A stretch of DNA of 40,744 nucleotides. It comes from Pseudomonadota bacterium (GTDB lineage: Bacteria; Pseudomonadota; Alphaproteobacteria; Sphingomonadales; SMXR01). The notes under the pieces are model-generated. The model searched no databases, was not told the origin of the DNA, and worked only from the letters and a program-made list of their open reading frames with translations. Below are positions 25,586-34,127 of the stretch, piece by piece. The stretch spans positions 1 to 40,744 of the forward strand of contig JADFJJ010000012.1 of the NCBI GenBank assembly GCA_022566215.1, written 5' to 3'. The position numbers and the translations under genes are program-made. Every line of letters starts with the position of its first letter. Position 1 is the first letter of the stretch.

Positions 25586-26614
25586 TTGGTCCTGTCAATA
25601 TCAATTTTGGTCTTTTCTGCAGCCTTGGCGGCTATTCTAGGGTTTGCAGCCCACCGGGCAAACATCTGCACAGTAAAGGCCGTGGCGGAAATTCTGACAA
25701 CCGGGCACGCCTACATGCTGATAAGTTTTGGCAAAACCGTTCTGTGGGTCATTCTGATTACGCTGGCTTGGAGCTGGACCGTTTCGTCCATAGCGGTCGT
25801 CCATTGGAAATTGTCATATCTCTCGATTATAGGAGGCTTCCTGTTTGGGGTGGGCGCGACTTTGAATGGCGGTTGCGCATTCTCGATGCTGGCCAAGCTG
25901 GCAACCGGCAAGCTGGCACAGATTCTTACTCTGGGCGGTTTAGCCATCGGTGCCGTAGGATTTCTGCTTTTCGCGCCGGAAGCGGCAATCCCGGTGGCGA
26001 AGCTGTCCGAAAACTCCGTCTTCCAGCAAGAGAACTGGTCGGCCGTATTGGGGGTGGGGCTTGCGGTTTGGGCGGTCTGGGAGATCACACGGATGTGGCG
26101 TAGGCGGACGGGTTCCATGTTCATCGGCGCCAGAATATTTTCAAAGCATTATAGTCTGTCTATGGCCGCCATCTTGATTGGCGTCAGCAACGCAGTGCTT
26201 TACACAATTTACGGGACATGGGCGTACACAAGTGTGCTGAACAGCGGCATCAAACAGCTCTTAGGCGATTTCGGTCCCATTGAGCCGATCTACTGGATCC
26301 TGTTCGTTTCTCTTTTTCTTGGAATGACTATTTCGGCATGGCAATCACGGACATTCGCCCTGGAATGGCGCCCTGCGCTGAGCTGGATGCGGCAGTTTTT
26401 GGGCGGGGTGCTCATGGGTTTGGGTGTCGCCATGGTGCCCGGCGGCAACGACGTGCTGATCCTGAACGGCATCCCGAGCCTTTCGCCGCATGCGATTCCA
26501 GCTTACCTGGCAGTGATTGCCGGCATCGCCGCTACTTTGCTGACCATTCGCTGGACCGGCGGCACGATCGAAACCATTAATTGTTCGGGAGACGTTTGCG
26601 TCGTCCGAAAATAA
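25586..26614 (+). CDS. YeeE/YedE-family sulfur-compound transporter
   Basis: A 342-residue inner-membrane protein with about ten hydrophobic segments, of the DUF395 (thiosulfate/sulfur transport) family. Conserved cysteines are seen in RANICTVKAV near residue 27 and in NGGCAFSML near residue 94. In the second half, where homologs often have GGC, this protein has PGGND, so that cysteine is missing; the C-terminus instead holds INCSGDVCVVRK. The start is a TTG with AAGGA nine bases upstream, although the frame has no better start. Its promoter must lie in or just after the MITE. The substrate is not known. Confidence 0.8.
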   Translation: MVLSISILVFSAALAAILGFAAHRANICTVKAVAEILTTGHAYMLISFGKTVLWVILITLAWSWTVSSIAVVHWKLSYLSIIGGFLFGVGATLNGGCAFSMLAKLATGKLAQILTLGGLAIGAVGFLLFAPEAAIPVAKLSENSVFQQENWSAVLGVGLAVWAVWEITRMWRRRTGSMFIGARIFSKHYSLSMAAILIGVSNAVLYTIYGTWAYTSVLNSGIKQLLGDFGPIEPIYWILFVSLFLGMTISAWQSRTFALEWRPALSWMRQFLGGVLMGLGVAMVPGGNDVLILNGIPSLSPHAIPAYLAVIAGIAATLLTIRWTGGTIETINCSGDVCVVRK

Positions 26615-26764
26615 TTACGGCACGTTTCATTCTCGCTTCCTTGAGGGCGATGACATGGTCCACAAACAGGTCAAAATGTAACAATGCTGCTTGGAGATCA
26701 TCCTGCGTTCCTCCTAGGCGACGCCATCGCTAATTTCATTAGCATCGGGCTCGGGAATTTTTTA

Positions 26765-26821
26765 GACTGATTGAAGTTTGTCCTTCAGGCCTTCCAGTAT
26801 GTTTCCCATACCTTTCTGATA
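26765..26821 (-). pseudogene. In-frame continuation of the SRPBCC gene past its stop
   Basis: Nineteen codons in the same frame after TAA encode YQKGMGNILEGLKDKLQSV and end at TAA. Charge pattern and length fit the missing last helix. The rest of the gap 26615-26764 holds nothing I recognise. Confidence 0.55.
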
Positions 26822-27277
26822 TTACTTGCGTACGATTAGTTTATCCATCAGGCGGCCGAGTGCGCCAAATTTCAGCTGATACAAAGGAGACACGGTGACA
26901 CGCGTTCCCTGTTCGTGGTCCGTCAGCGTGAAGCAGATATCGGCCTTCTTGAAAGGCAAATCGGTTCCGATAATGCGCATGGTCAGCGCCTGACCGGGTT
27001 GCCAGAACACAACTTCCTCGTCCAGGTAATGATTGCCAGGTAGATCGCATCGCCGGGTGCTGCCCTTCTTAACAACCCCCTTCGAAGCCTGGTTCGATTT
27101 TTCCAACCCCGGGTTCCATTCATGGATGCTGCCAATATCGGCTAGAACCGACCATACTTTTTTTCGTGGGGCCTCGATAAGGATGGAGCGCTCAAACTCA
27201 CTTAGGTCTTCAGGGGTTGCTGTTGCTTGATTGGTGCTCATGCTAAAACTCATTTGCTGGTCAACAATGCGTTTCAT
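26822..27277 (-). CDS. SRPBCC/polyketide-cyclase-like protein, apparently cut short by a stop codon
   Basis: A START-like fold with a hydrophobic cavity: FERSILIEAPRKKVWSVLAD, then WNPGLEKS and TRVTVSPLYQLKFGALGRLM. The reading frame is open to 27385; I prefer ATG 27277, which has AAAGGTGG just upstream, giving 151 residues. Directly after the TAA at 26822-26824 the same frame continues YQKGMGNILEGLKDKLQSV and then stops at 26765. That extension looks like the amphipathic C-terminal helix of this family, so the TAA is probably a recent nonsense mutation (or a sequencing error). Function unknown; family members bind small lipophilic ligands. Confidence 0.7.
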   Translation of the reverse strand: MKRIVDQQMSFSMSTNQATATPEDLSEFERSILIEAPRKKVWSVLADIGSIHEWNPGLEKSNQASKGVVKKGSTRRCDLPGNHYLDEEVVFWQPGQALTMRIIGTDLPFKKADICFTLTDHEQGTRVTVSPLYQLKFGALGRLMDKLIVRK

Positions 27278-27405
27278 ACCACCTTTGTGGCCGATTATTA
27301 TACTCACTTTTTTTTGAACAATTAGACAACTGTTTTGAATTGCCCTAGCCCGGAAAGTTTCATACAAAACCCACTGGCAATGCACAAACTTTAGAAGAGT
27401 TTCAA

Positions 27406-29478
27406 GTGAAAAATATAGGTCAAGGCCTGTGGGCCATTATCCTTTTATTGGTTGTGGTTATTTTCTCATCACAGGCAAGCGCAGCTGAAGATGAAAATAC
27501 TGTATCACTCTGGCTTGGGATAACCGCTCCCGAGCATGGGGATGTTTCCTATACTTTTTGGCCGAGCGGGCATGAAGCCCCAGAATTTAACTGGAACCTT
27601 CCGCCAGGGGTCTCGCTTGAGAAGACCCACTGGCCGGAATTTCAAAAAATCACAACCGAAAACGGCGCCACCTTTGGGTTTACACCCGGGGATACGATTT
27701 ATCAGGAAATCAAATTGCCGAAAGGGCTCAAAGCCAATGGACAGGTGATCCGGCTCAGCTTGCCCTATTATATCTGCGATCCCTCGTGCCGGGTTCTAAC
27801 CCTGGAGCAGACCTGGGAGATTACGGCGGAGTTTTTGGAACAGGCGGCCTTAAGACCTGAGCTGAAGACCCCCCGCTACACGCTGAGGGATTTTGCCATC
27901 CACGCCAACGCCGGCACCAATCAGGCGCTGACCTTTGCGGTCAACTTTCTTCACCAGGACGGCACCGCTGAGATCAGACAGGTTTATTTCCTTTCCACCA
28001 CACCGGGTCTTTTTCCCGAAGGCGGGGTGTTCCGGCTGAACCGGTCAACAGCGGTTTTTTATGAAAACGCTTTCAGGGGATATATTTCCGCCACGCCAAT
28101 CCTTCCCGGCAACCAGAAACGGGAAGAAATTTCCGGGATAATTCTTTTCGAAATGGTTGATGGCGGGGTCATTGAGGCCTTGGCGACCACCGAGCCCAAT
28201 GATTTCCTGATGATGCCTGATATGGAAGGGGAAGGGTTTGCTGACAGCCAACTGACCTTCTGGAGCGCAATCCTGTTTGCTTTTCTGGGTGGGATTATCC
28301 TGAACATCATGCCCTGTGTGCTACCAGTTCTGGCCCTGAAGGTCTTTTCCTTCATGAAGGCGGGGACCTCGTCACCCAAAAAATTACGCGCTGACGGCCT
28401 GGCCTATACCGCGGGAATTTTGGTCAGTTTTGTCGCAGTGGGGGGACTGCTGATGTTTCTTCGCGCCACCTTCGGTGATTTTTCCTGGGGATTCCAGCTG
28501 CAGCAACCGGCATTTGTTTTCGCCATTACGCTGTTGTTGTTCGCCGTCGGCCTGAATTTTTTGGGGGTGTTTGAAATCACCGCCGGCCGGCTGGCAGGGC
28601 TGGGGCAGAAAATGGCCGGAAAGGAAGGTCCGGCGGGAGCGTTTTCCACCGGAGTGCTGGCGACCATCGTCGCCACCCCCTGCACAGCTCCGTTTATGGC
28701 GACTGCCCTGGCTTTCGGTTTGTCACAACCGGCCGGCGTTGGCTTGGTCGTCTTTGTCGCACTCGGGACCGGGCTGGCTTTTCCCTATCTGGCCTTGAGT
28801 TTTGCACCCGGGCTCGGAAAAATATTGCCAAAACCCGGACCCTGGATGAAAACGTTTAAGCAATTTCTTGCCTTTCCCCTGTTCGCCACGGTGATCTGGC
28901 TGGTGTGGATCCTGACCATCCAGACCGGCGCTTCGGGGGCGCTGATTGCCCTTTCCGCCTTGTTCTTGCTCGCCCTAGCGGCCTGGTTTTCAAAAGTATT
29001 GAAAAAAACCATTCTCAGGACTGGCGTTGTTGCAGGGTTGGTGGTGGTGGCCCTCATTCCCCTACTACAGCCCAAGGAATACCTTCCAGTGGTGGCCGTT
29101 AAATACAAGCTTGAGGCGTCACGGATTGAACTTGTGGAATATGATGCGGACGCCCTGGCCCGCCTCCGCGCCGATGGCACGCCGGTTTTCCTGCATTTCT
29201 GGGCAGCGTGGTGCCCGATCTGCATCATGCATGAGGAATATGTTTTCCTGACCGATGAGTTTCAGGATTTTATTGAACAAAAGGGCATCGTTTTTATGTT
29301 TATCGACAACACCATCTACACTCCGGAAAATGTGAGGTTAATGGAATCATTCGGCCGCTCGGGCCAGCCCATTGATATATTCTTCCCTCCCGGAAAATCG
29401 CCCGTGGTCATGCCGGGATATTTCAACACCGGCTACATACTGAGGCGGCTGGATAAGGAATTATCAAAACCGGAATGA
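27406..29478 (+). CDS. DsbD/ScsB-like thiol:disulfide interchange protein
   Basis: A 690-residue inner-membrane protein that would carry electrons from cytoplasmic thioredoxin to the periplasm. It has a signal peptide, an N-terminal periplasmic DsbD-like domain (residues about 30-260, with YYICDPSCRVLTLEQ carrying a Cys pair), a hydrophobic core of about eight helices with the redox cysteines in NIMPCVLPVLALK and VATPCTAPFM, and a C-terminal thioredoxin domain with WAAWCPIC near 601-608. The N-terminal domain is closer to the copper-stress-linked ScsB type than to E. coli DsbD. The start is a GTG with a weak ribosome-binding site. It precedes a broken multicopper oxidase, which suggests a metal or oxidative stress theme (inference). 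Confidence 0.88.
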   Translation: MKNIGQGLWAIILLLVVVIFSSQASAAEDENTVSLWLGITAPEHGDVSYTFWPSGHEAPEFNWNLPPGVSLEKTHWPEFQKITTENGATFGFTPGDTIYQEIKLPKGLKANGQVIRLSLPYYICDPSCRVLTLEQTWEITAEFLEQAALRPELKTPRYTLRDFAIHANAGTNQALTFAVNFLHQDGTAEIRQVYFLSTTPGLFPEGGVFRLNRSTAVFYENAFRGYISATPILPGNQKREEISGIILFEMVDGGVIEALATTEPNDFLMMPDMEGEGFADSQLTFWSAILFAFLGGIILNIMPCVLPVLALKVFSFMKAGTSSPKKLRADGLAYTAGILVSFVAVGGLLMFLRATFGDFSWGFQLQQPAFVFAITLLLFAVGLNFLGVFEITAGRLAGLGQKMAGKEGPAGAFSTGVLATIVATPCTAPFMATALAFGLSQPAGVGLVVFVALGTGLAFPYLALSFAPGLGKILPKPGPWMKTFKQFLAFPLFATVIWLVWILTIQTGASGALIALSALFLLALAAWFSKVLKKTILRTGVVAGLVVVALIPLLQPKEYLPVVAVKYKLEASRIELVEYDADALARLRADGTPVFLHFWAAWCPICIMHEEYVFLTDEFQDFIEQKGIVFMFIDNTIYTPENVRLMESFGRSGQPIDIFFPPGKSPVVMPGYFNTGYILRRLDKELSKPE

Positions 29479-30187
29479 AATATTAACCCCGCTGAAATCA
29501 TGCCTGCCTGGCTGGCGCCGAGAAGAAGATCGTCATAGCGGACAGAAACCGAAGACCTGCAAAACCCGATGCGAACCTGATCAGGGCGGTTACCCAGGGG
29601 CGGGGTTTGGTTTGAGGGGTATTGGTAGTTGCCATAGTCCCCCTTCGCTAAAGCTTCCGCCGTCGCCAAGGCTACGGAGGACAGGAACTATGGCGGGACA
29701 CTCCTGCTTGCAATTCAAGGCTACTTGGGCTTGCCACTGCCCGCCTTCGCTGAAGCTACGGCGAGGCATTCCGTTTCGCACGCTACGCCGTGGTTTATCA
29801 CGTCGTAGCTAAATTTTGCGAGGCAAAATTAGCGAAGACGGATGGTGGGGGGAGCAGTCTAGAGCGAACTTGTCTCCGGCAAAAATCGAAGTGATTTCCT
29901 TGTTAAACAGGGAAAATACAGGGAATTTTCGCGTTTTTGGACTTGATCTGTAATTTTGCCCCTTTGTAACCCGCGGGAACAATGGGGTTTCCAGCCAAAT
30001 TCCCTAGGTAAATTAACAGGGAATTTTTTCGAGGTATTAGAGAATATAAATCGCGGAACAGGGAAATATCTCTGTCAAAATCATAAGAAGAAAAGAATCC
30101 GCTTTTAACCCAAAGCGGACATCAGCTTGTTCTTCGCAGAGTCTTGAAACGTCCCCCTCAAATTGGTCCCGACGCAGTAGCCCACCC
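29479..30187. other. Gene-free stretch with interspersed short repeats
   Basis: No credible gene. It contains a hairpin GCCATAGT...ACTATGGC spanning about 29631-29696, two related CTTCGCTGAAGCTACGGCG-type blocks (about 29643 and 29745), four AACAGGGA motifs within 160 bases (about 29906, 29918, 30015, 30057), and the hairpin TCCGCTTT...AAAGCGGA at 30098-30119. Such blocks recur as interspersed non-coding repeats in related genomes as far as I recall; here they mark a scarred boundary before the multicopper oxidase. Confidence 0.6.
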
Positions 30188-31340
30188 TTAGGGCAGCACT
30201 TCGTACATAGCCAGCATGCCCTGCTCCATGTGCCCCGCGACATGGCAGTGGAAAATCCAGAGGCCCGGGTTGTCGGCGTCCATATCGGCAATTTGCATAC
30301 CTATGGTGATAATCTCCAGGACGTCGGTATTCATGCCGGCGGTTGTCACCGTATTGCCATGCCAGTGCGGCGCGTGCAGATCAAAATTGGTTCCGGCCAT
30401 GACGTACCACCTGACCCGCTCGCCCATTTTCATGGTCATCGTGGGCATATTGCCGAATAAAAGACCGTTCATAGTATCCCGAACCACAAAATCCGGCCCG
30501 ATCGGGGTAAAGAACTGATAGGTGCCGCCCGGCAAATAGTTCGGCCTGGCCTTGTCCGGTTCGGTCAGATAGGTCTGAACATTTTCGTCGATATACCAGC
30601 TCTGTGTTTCCAGAACGGTCATGAAACCGACCACAAATTCACGGTCCACGTCTTTTGGCGAAAGATCCTCGCGGGCCATACCCCAAGCAGTGATGATCAT
30701 AGCCCCCATAAGCTCGGAGTTGACATCGCGGCGCTCATTGACGTGGGAGTGATACATCCAGAAAGCCGACGACAGGCCGCTGGCCGCGGATGGGCCGGCC
30801 CGTTTCGGCACTTCCCAGGTATAGGTGTATGTGCCCCCGGTGGGCACGCCGTCGTCTTCCTTGTCTTTTCCCTCGGTACCGTCCTTATAAAGGGCCCCCT
30901 CAGAGCTTTTCTCATAGAAAACGCCGTGCGGGTGCATCGAGGCCGGGAAGGCAGCATTATTGCGGAAAACGATCTTGATCGTATCACCCACCTCAGCCCG
31001 GATCATCGGGCCCAGCATGCCGAGGTGTTCCCATTCTGGAGCCCGCGGTTTCAAGGTCGAAAAGGTCTCGTCGGTATATTCCCGGTAGATCGCCTTTTTA
31101 AACTTGCTGCCGAGAAGATAGGGCCGTCCCTGGGGCCCATATGGGTACCTGCTCGCTGAGCGGCAAACCGTCCATGGCGTTTTTGCCGCTGGGGACATAA
31201 TCCCACTCGACTTCGTCGGCGGCGATGTAAAAGGTTCGCACCACCCCATCTGGTTGTTCACTTTCCTGCGGGCCGCACCCGGCGATGAAGAAAAAAAGGC
31301 TAAAGGTCAGAATATAAATAAAAAGACGATGGTGTGACAT
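30188..31340 (-). pseudogene. Two-domain multicopper oxidase lipoprotein, broken by a +1 frameshift
   Basis: The N-terminal 67 codons (31340 to about 31140) encode a lipoprotein signal ending FFFIAGC and the start YIAADEVEWDYVPSG; the remaining frame continues with YGPQGRPYLLGSKF and reads to 30188. The frames join if one base is removed near CCCATATGGG at 31136-31145, giving SEQVPYGPQGRP. Total length 1153 bases is one more than a multiple of three. Copper motifs are intact: HPHG and YHSH in domain 1, and HAPHWHG and HCHVAGHMEQGM in domain 2, with the type 1 ligands only in domain 2. It resembles ceruloplasmin-like two-domain oxidases. It could be a real pseudogene or a sequencing error. Confidence 0.8.
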
Positions 31341-31505
31341 AAGACCCCCTCAATGTCATTGGCAAGCGTTTTCCGGTACGCCTTGGCGCCCAGTTGGCAT
31401 TTTACTAATGAAAGAGAAAAAGAATTAAACCCCAGCACTCCTGAAGCGGGCATAACCTACCAAAAACTGCCCGGTTTGGCAATTTTGTTCATTGGGTCCG
31501 GACTT

Positions 31506-31575
31506 GAACCCCCCGGGTTTGGGGTTATGCATTCAAAAAAGGAGTGGAAAATGAGTATGACCGTAAGGTCCGCTT
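31506..31575 (+). repeat. 70-bp direct repeat, left copy
   Basis: Identical over 70 bases to 35576-35645. It begins GAACCCCCCGGGTTTGGGG and runs through AAAAAAGGAGTGGAAAATG to GGTCCGCTT. In the left copy the match ends inside the arm of the hairpin that is complete in the right copy. The two copies enclose the inositol operon. Confidence 0.9.
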
Positions 31576-31602
31576 AGGGCTTTCTGAGCCGAAGGCGAAG
31601 GC

Positions 31603-31618
31603 TGGTCGGGGAGAGAGG
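31603..31618 (-). other. tRNA 3'-end-like fragment (possible attachment-site remnant)
   Basis: The minus strand reads CCTCTCTCCCCGACCA, the form of a tRNA 3' end with T-stem, acceptor strand and CCA. The rest of a tRNA is absent: the sequence after it is unrelated. Integrative elements leave such fragments at their ends. The stretch 31576-31855 has no credible gene otherwise. Confidence 0.45.
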
Positions 31619-31855
31619 TCTTTGTGCCCTGCCGCATCAGCGATCCTTTCGAGCTCTTCTTCGCCAAGAACAAGCTTGTTCTGCGCAGCGCGAACAATTG
31701 AAATCGCATTGTTGACGGTCGATGCTCGGCCCGAAACCAAAAGACAAGGCGCGACAGCGCAGGCGCTGCGAGAATAACCGAGCGCACAGGAGGCCAGCAC
31801 CGGGCCGTACGACCTGCATGGCTCAATTTTCCGCGCCGCTCTCAAAGTCGTTTCT

Positions 31856-33217
31856 TCACTTGGTGTCCGCGCGGGCACAAACGACAATTCGCCGAACCAC
31901 CTCCACATTCATCACCACCGCGATAACACCCAGGGTGATGAGAGGAAGGTTCAAGAGGGCGCCGAGGAAAATGACGAACACCCGCACGTCCCGGCCCAAC
32001 CGAAAGTATGAGGTGCCTTGTAGCTTTTGCGTCATCAACCCGTCATACTTGTCCGCCGTATAGCTGTTCAGGAAAGACCCCACAATCGCCGCGAACCCCA
32101 GCAAGACGGACAGGCTCGTGCCGGTTACAGCAAATTCGTGCCACATCAGGCCGAACAACAAAACGGCGTCGGCATACCGGTCGAGGACCGCGTCGAACCA
32201 GCCGCCAAACTCGCTCTGCGAATGCTTCAGCCGGGTGATCTCACCATCGCAACCGTCGATAATCGAGGCCAGTTGAGCTAACGCGCCACCGGCGGCCAGA
32301 GCAGGATAACCGCCCATAGCCATCAAGCCCGCGGCAACCAACGACAGCATCCAGGAGATCAAAGAGATTTGGTTGGGGGTCACCGTTGTGCGCACCAGAT
32401 AGCGGCTCAACCACCGGGAAACCGGCCGGTTGAGATGGCGCGATACCGGCCCGTCCCGGGTCTTGCGGCCCTGGTCGCGCATCAGCCGTCGTTCGGCTTC
32501 ACGCAATGCGTCGGGCGTGTCCACGTCGAGCCATGACATTCCCGTCACGTCGACGGTTCTCGCCCGGCCTTTGCCGGCCAGTTTCCTGAGCCCGTCGGAA
32601 AGCCCATGCTCGTTCCTTGCCGCCGCGCGCTCCAGTCCCTCAAACAGGCCGGACGAACAAAGCATGACCCCGGTGTCGCCGGCGTCCCAATCGCCAAGAT
32701 TTTTCTCGATCGCCTGAATGCGTCCGTCGTCGATCTTGACCCGGGTGACATCGTCGAGATCGAAGATGCTATCCTTGTCGTGGTCCACGGCGAGGCGCAA
32801 TTCTCCTGGTGCAGGAGGGTCGTCGGCCAGTGCCCGCGCGATCCCGGGATCGAAAAGATGATCGATCATGACCAGGAAGAAGGGCGCCTCACCGGTGCGG
32901 CCCTTGGCCGCTAGGGCACTGGCGCCGTTGCCCCGCTCCCAGTTCTCGGCTTCGATGAAGTCAACCGTGACGCCGCGACGTCGGGCAATATCGGAAAAAT
33001 GCGCCCTGACCTTTGCTGCTTCATGACCAAGGGTGACCAGGAACCGCCGGACACCGACGTCCAGCAATGTGCAGACGACCCGTTCCGCGAGGGTCAGTCC
33101 AAGCACCTTGGTCAGGGGTTTCGGTGTCTTGGTTTGCGGTCGAAGCCGCGATCCCAATCCGGCGGCCAGGATCAGCGCCATCTCCGGTGTCGCGTTGGTC
33201 AAGTCAGCGTCGTTCAT
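31856..33217 (-). CDS. Bifunctional inositol-1-phosphate cytidylyltransferase / CDP-alcohol phosphotransferase (DIPP-synthase-like)
   Basis: A 453-residue fusion. Residues about 10-235 are a nucleotidyltransferase (LILAAGLGSRLRP, then KPLTKVLG), which would make CDP-inositol from CTP and inositol-1-phosphate. Residues about 250-450 are a membrane CDP-alcohol phosphotransferase with several helices and the motif DGEITR, eight residues, G, three, D, three, D (the usual Ala before Arg is Thr). The same fusion makes di-myo-inositol phosphate phosphate in hyperthermophiles such as Archaeoglobus. The ATG at 33217 overlaps the phosphatase-like gene end by 14 bases; the frame is open to 33241. A phospholipid acceptor in place of inositol phosphate cannot be excluded. 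The gene is last in its operon. Confidence 0.8.
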   Translation of the reverse strand: MNDADLTNATPEMALILAAGLGSRLRPQTKTPKPLTKVLGLTLAERVVCTLLDVGVRRFLVTLGHEAAKVRAHFSDIARRRGVTVDFIEAENWERGNGASALAAKGRTGEAPFFLVMIDHLFDPGIARALADDPPAPGELRLAVDHDKDSIFDLDDVTRVKIDDGRIQAIEKNLGDWDAGDTGVMLCSSGLFEGLERAAARNEHGLSDGLRKLAGKGRARTVDVTGMSWLDVDTPDALREAERRLMRDQGRKTRDGPVSRHLNRPVSRWLSRYLVRTTVTPNQISLISWMLSLVAAGLMAMGGYPALAAGGALAQLASIIDGCDGEITRLKHSQSEFGGWFDAVLDRYADAVLLFGLMWHEFAVTGTSLSVLLGFAAIVGSFLNSYTADKYDGLMTQKLQGTSYFRLGRDVRVFVIFLGALLNLPLITLGVIAVVMNVEVVRRIVVCARADTK

Positions 33218-34127
33218 CGCCCAAAACTTCCACGATTTCATCGCACAGTTCCCGGCTCGACGCTGCCACCAGGCTGACGCGATCGGTCAAGCTTTCCGGC
33301 GCCGCCAGGGGGGCGCCATCGAGGCCGACAACCCAGCCCCCCGCCTCGATCACCAACCGTGCGGCGGCGAGGTAGCTTTCCGCAGTCAGACGGCCACGTG
33401 CGTCCACATGGGCGTCAGTAGCGCCCGCAGCAACCAAGGAGAGGGCTCGGGACGCGCACCCGTAGCACCGCACTCCCCTGGCGGTGGCCATCAGGCGAGC
33501 AAGGCCCGGCGACGGAGAATGATGATTGAGTTCGACCGAGATCAAGGCCTCGGTAATGTTGCGCAGATTCGAGGTTTCAAGCCGGTCGTTTCCGCGCCAA
33601 GCGCCGGAGCCCTTGAGCGCGATCAGGGGCGTGTCCTGCTCGAGCGGCCCGACCAGGGCTGCTTCGACCCAATCGGGATGGAGCGGAGCGTCGACCGGTA
33701 ACACGGCGCAGGACAAGGCCGACAACGGCAACCCCTGGGCCCAGTTGTCGGACCCGTCCACGGGATCGAGGACGAGACGGTATCGCGGCGTGTCGGAACC
33801 GATTTCCAGACGCCCGCCCTCTTCCGAAGCGACGACGAGCGGCAACTGGAACTCCCGCAGGACAGCCAAAGCCGCGTCATTGGCCGTAAGGTCGAACAGC
33901 TTGACGTCATCGCCCTTCGCGTTCCTGACGCCGCTTCCCGCGCGCCCCGATTCCATGACCGCTTCCCGCACCCGGCGATGAAGCATGAGTAATCGCTCCA
34001 CCCAGCGCGAGTCCGTAGTCGGAACGATGTTGCCACCAGCCAGACTATTGCCGGCCGGTTGGCTGACGGACCTACTCACCGACACCCGTTTGAGAGGCTT
34101 TCTCAGCGACGGCTCCTCCGGTATCAC
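33204..34127 (-). CDS. Inositol-monophosphatase-like phosphatase
   Basis: A protein of up to 307 residues with the metal-binding signature LDPVDGSDNWAQGLP and the upstream glutamate in VASEEGG, which mark the inositol monophosphatase/FBPase superfamily. The third metal motif, usually WDxAA, reads ESYLAAARLVIEAGG here. The real start is uncertain: the GTG at 34127 overlaps the synthase gene by 56 bases, and later GTG codons near 34085 are also possible; none has a good ribosome-binding site. In the operon it could remove phosphate from inositol-1-phosphate or from phosphorylated di-inositol phosphate, the last step of that pathway. Confidence 0.75.
   Translation of the reverse strand: MIPEEPSLRKPLKRVSVSRSVSQPAGNSLAGGNIVPTTDSRWVERLLMLHRRVREAVMESGRAGSGVRNAKGDDVKLFDLTANDAALAVLREFQLPLVVASEEGGRLEIGSDTPRYRLVLDPVDGSDNWAQGLPLSALSCAVLPVDAPLHPDWVEAALVGPLEQDTPLIALKGSGAWRGNDRLETSNLRNITEALISVELNHHSPSPGLARLMATARGVRCYGCASRALSLVAAGATDAHVDARGRLTAESYLAAARLVIEAGGWVVGLDGAPLAAPESLTDRVSLVAASSRELCDEIVEVLGDERR

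Noticed and set aside
29433-29669. Minus-strand frame with VRYDDLLLGASQAGMISAGL that resembles an outer-membrane barrel end
   Set aside because: It runs into the end of the DsbD-like gene, has no start signal and shows only short similarity; possibly a remnant, but not supportable.
31480-31540. A complete tRNA gene near the left direct repeat
   Set aside because: GGGTTCAAGTCC on the minus strand resembles a T-arm, but no cloverleaf can be folded around it.
31525-31908. Minus-strand frame of 127 codons beside the direct repeat
   Set aside because: It spans the repeat and the tRNA-like fragment, mixes unrelated segments and has no recognisable domain.
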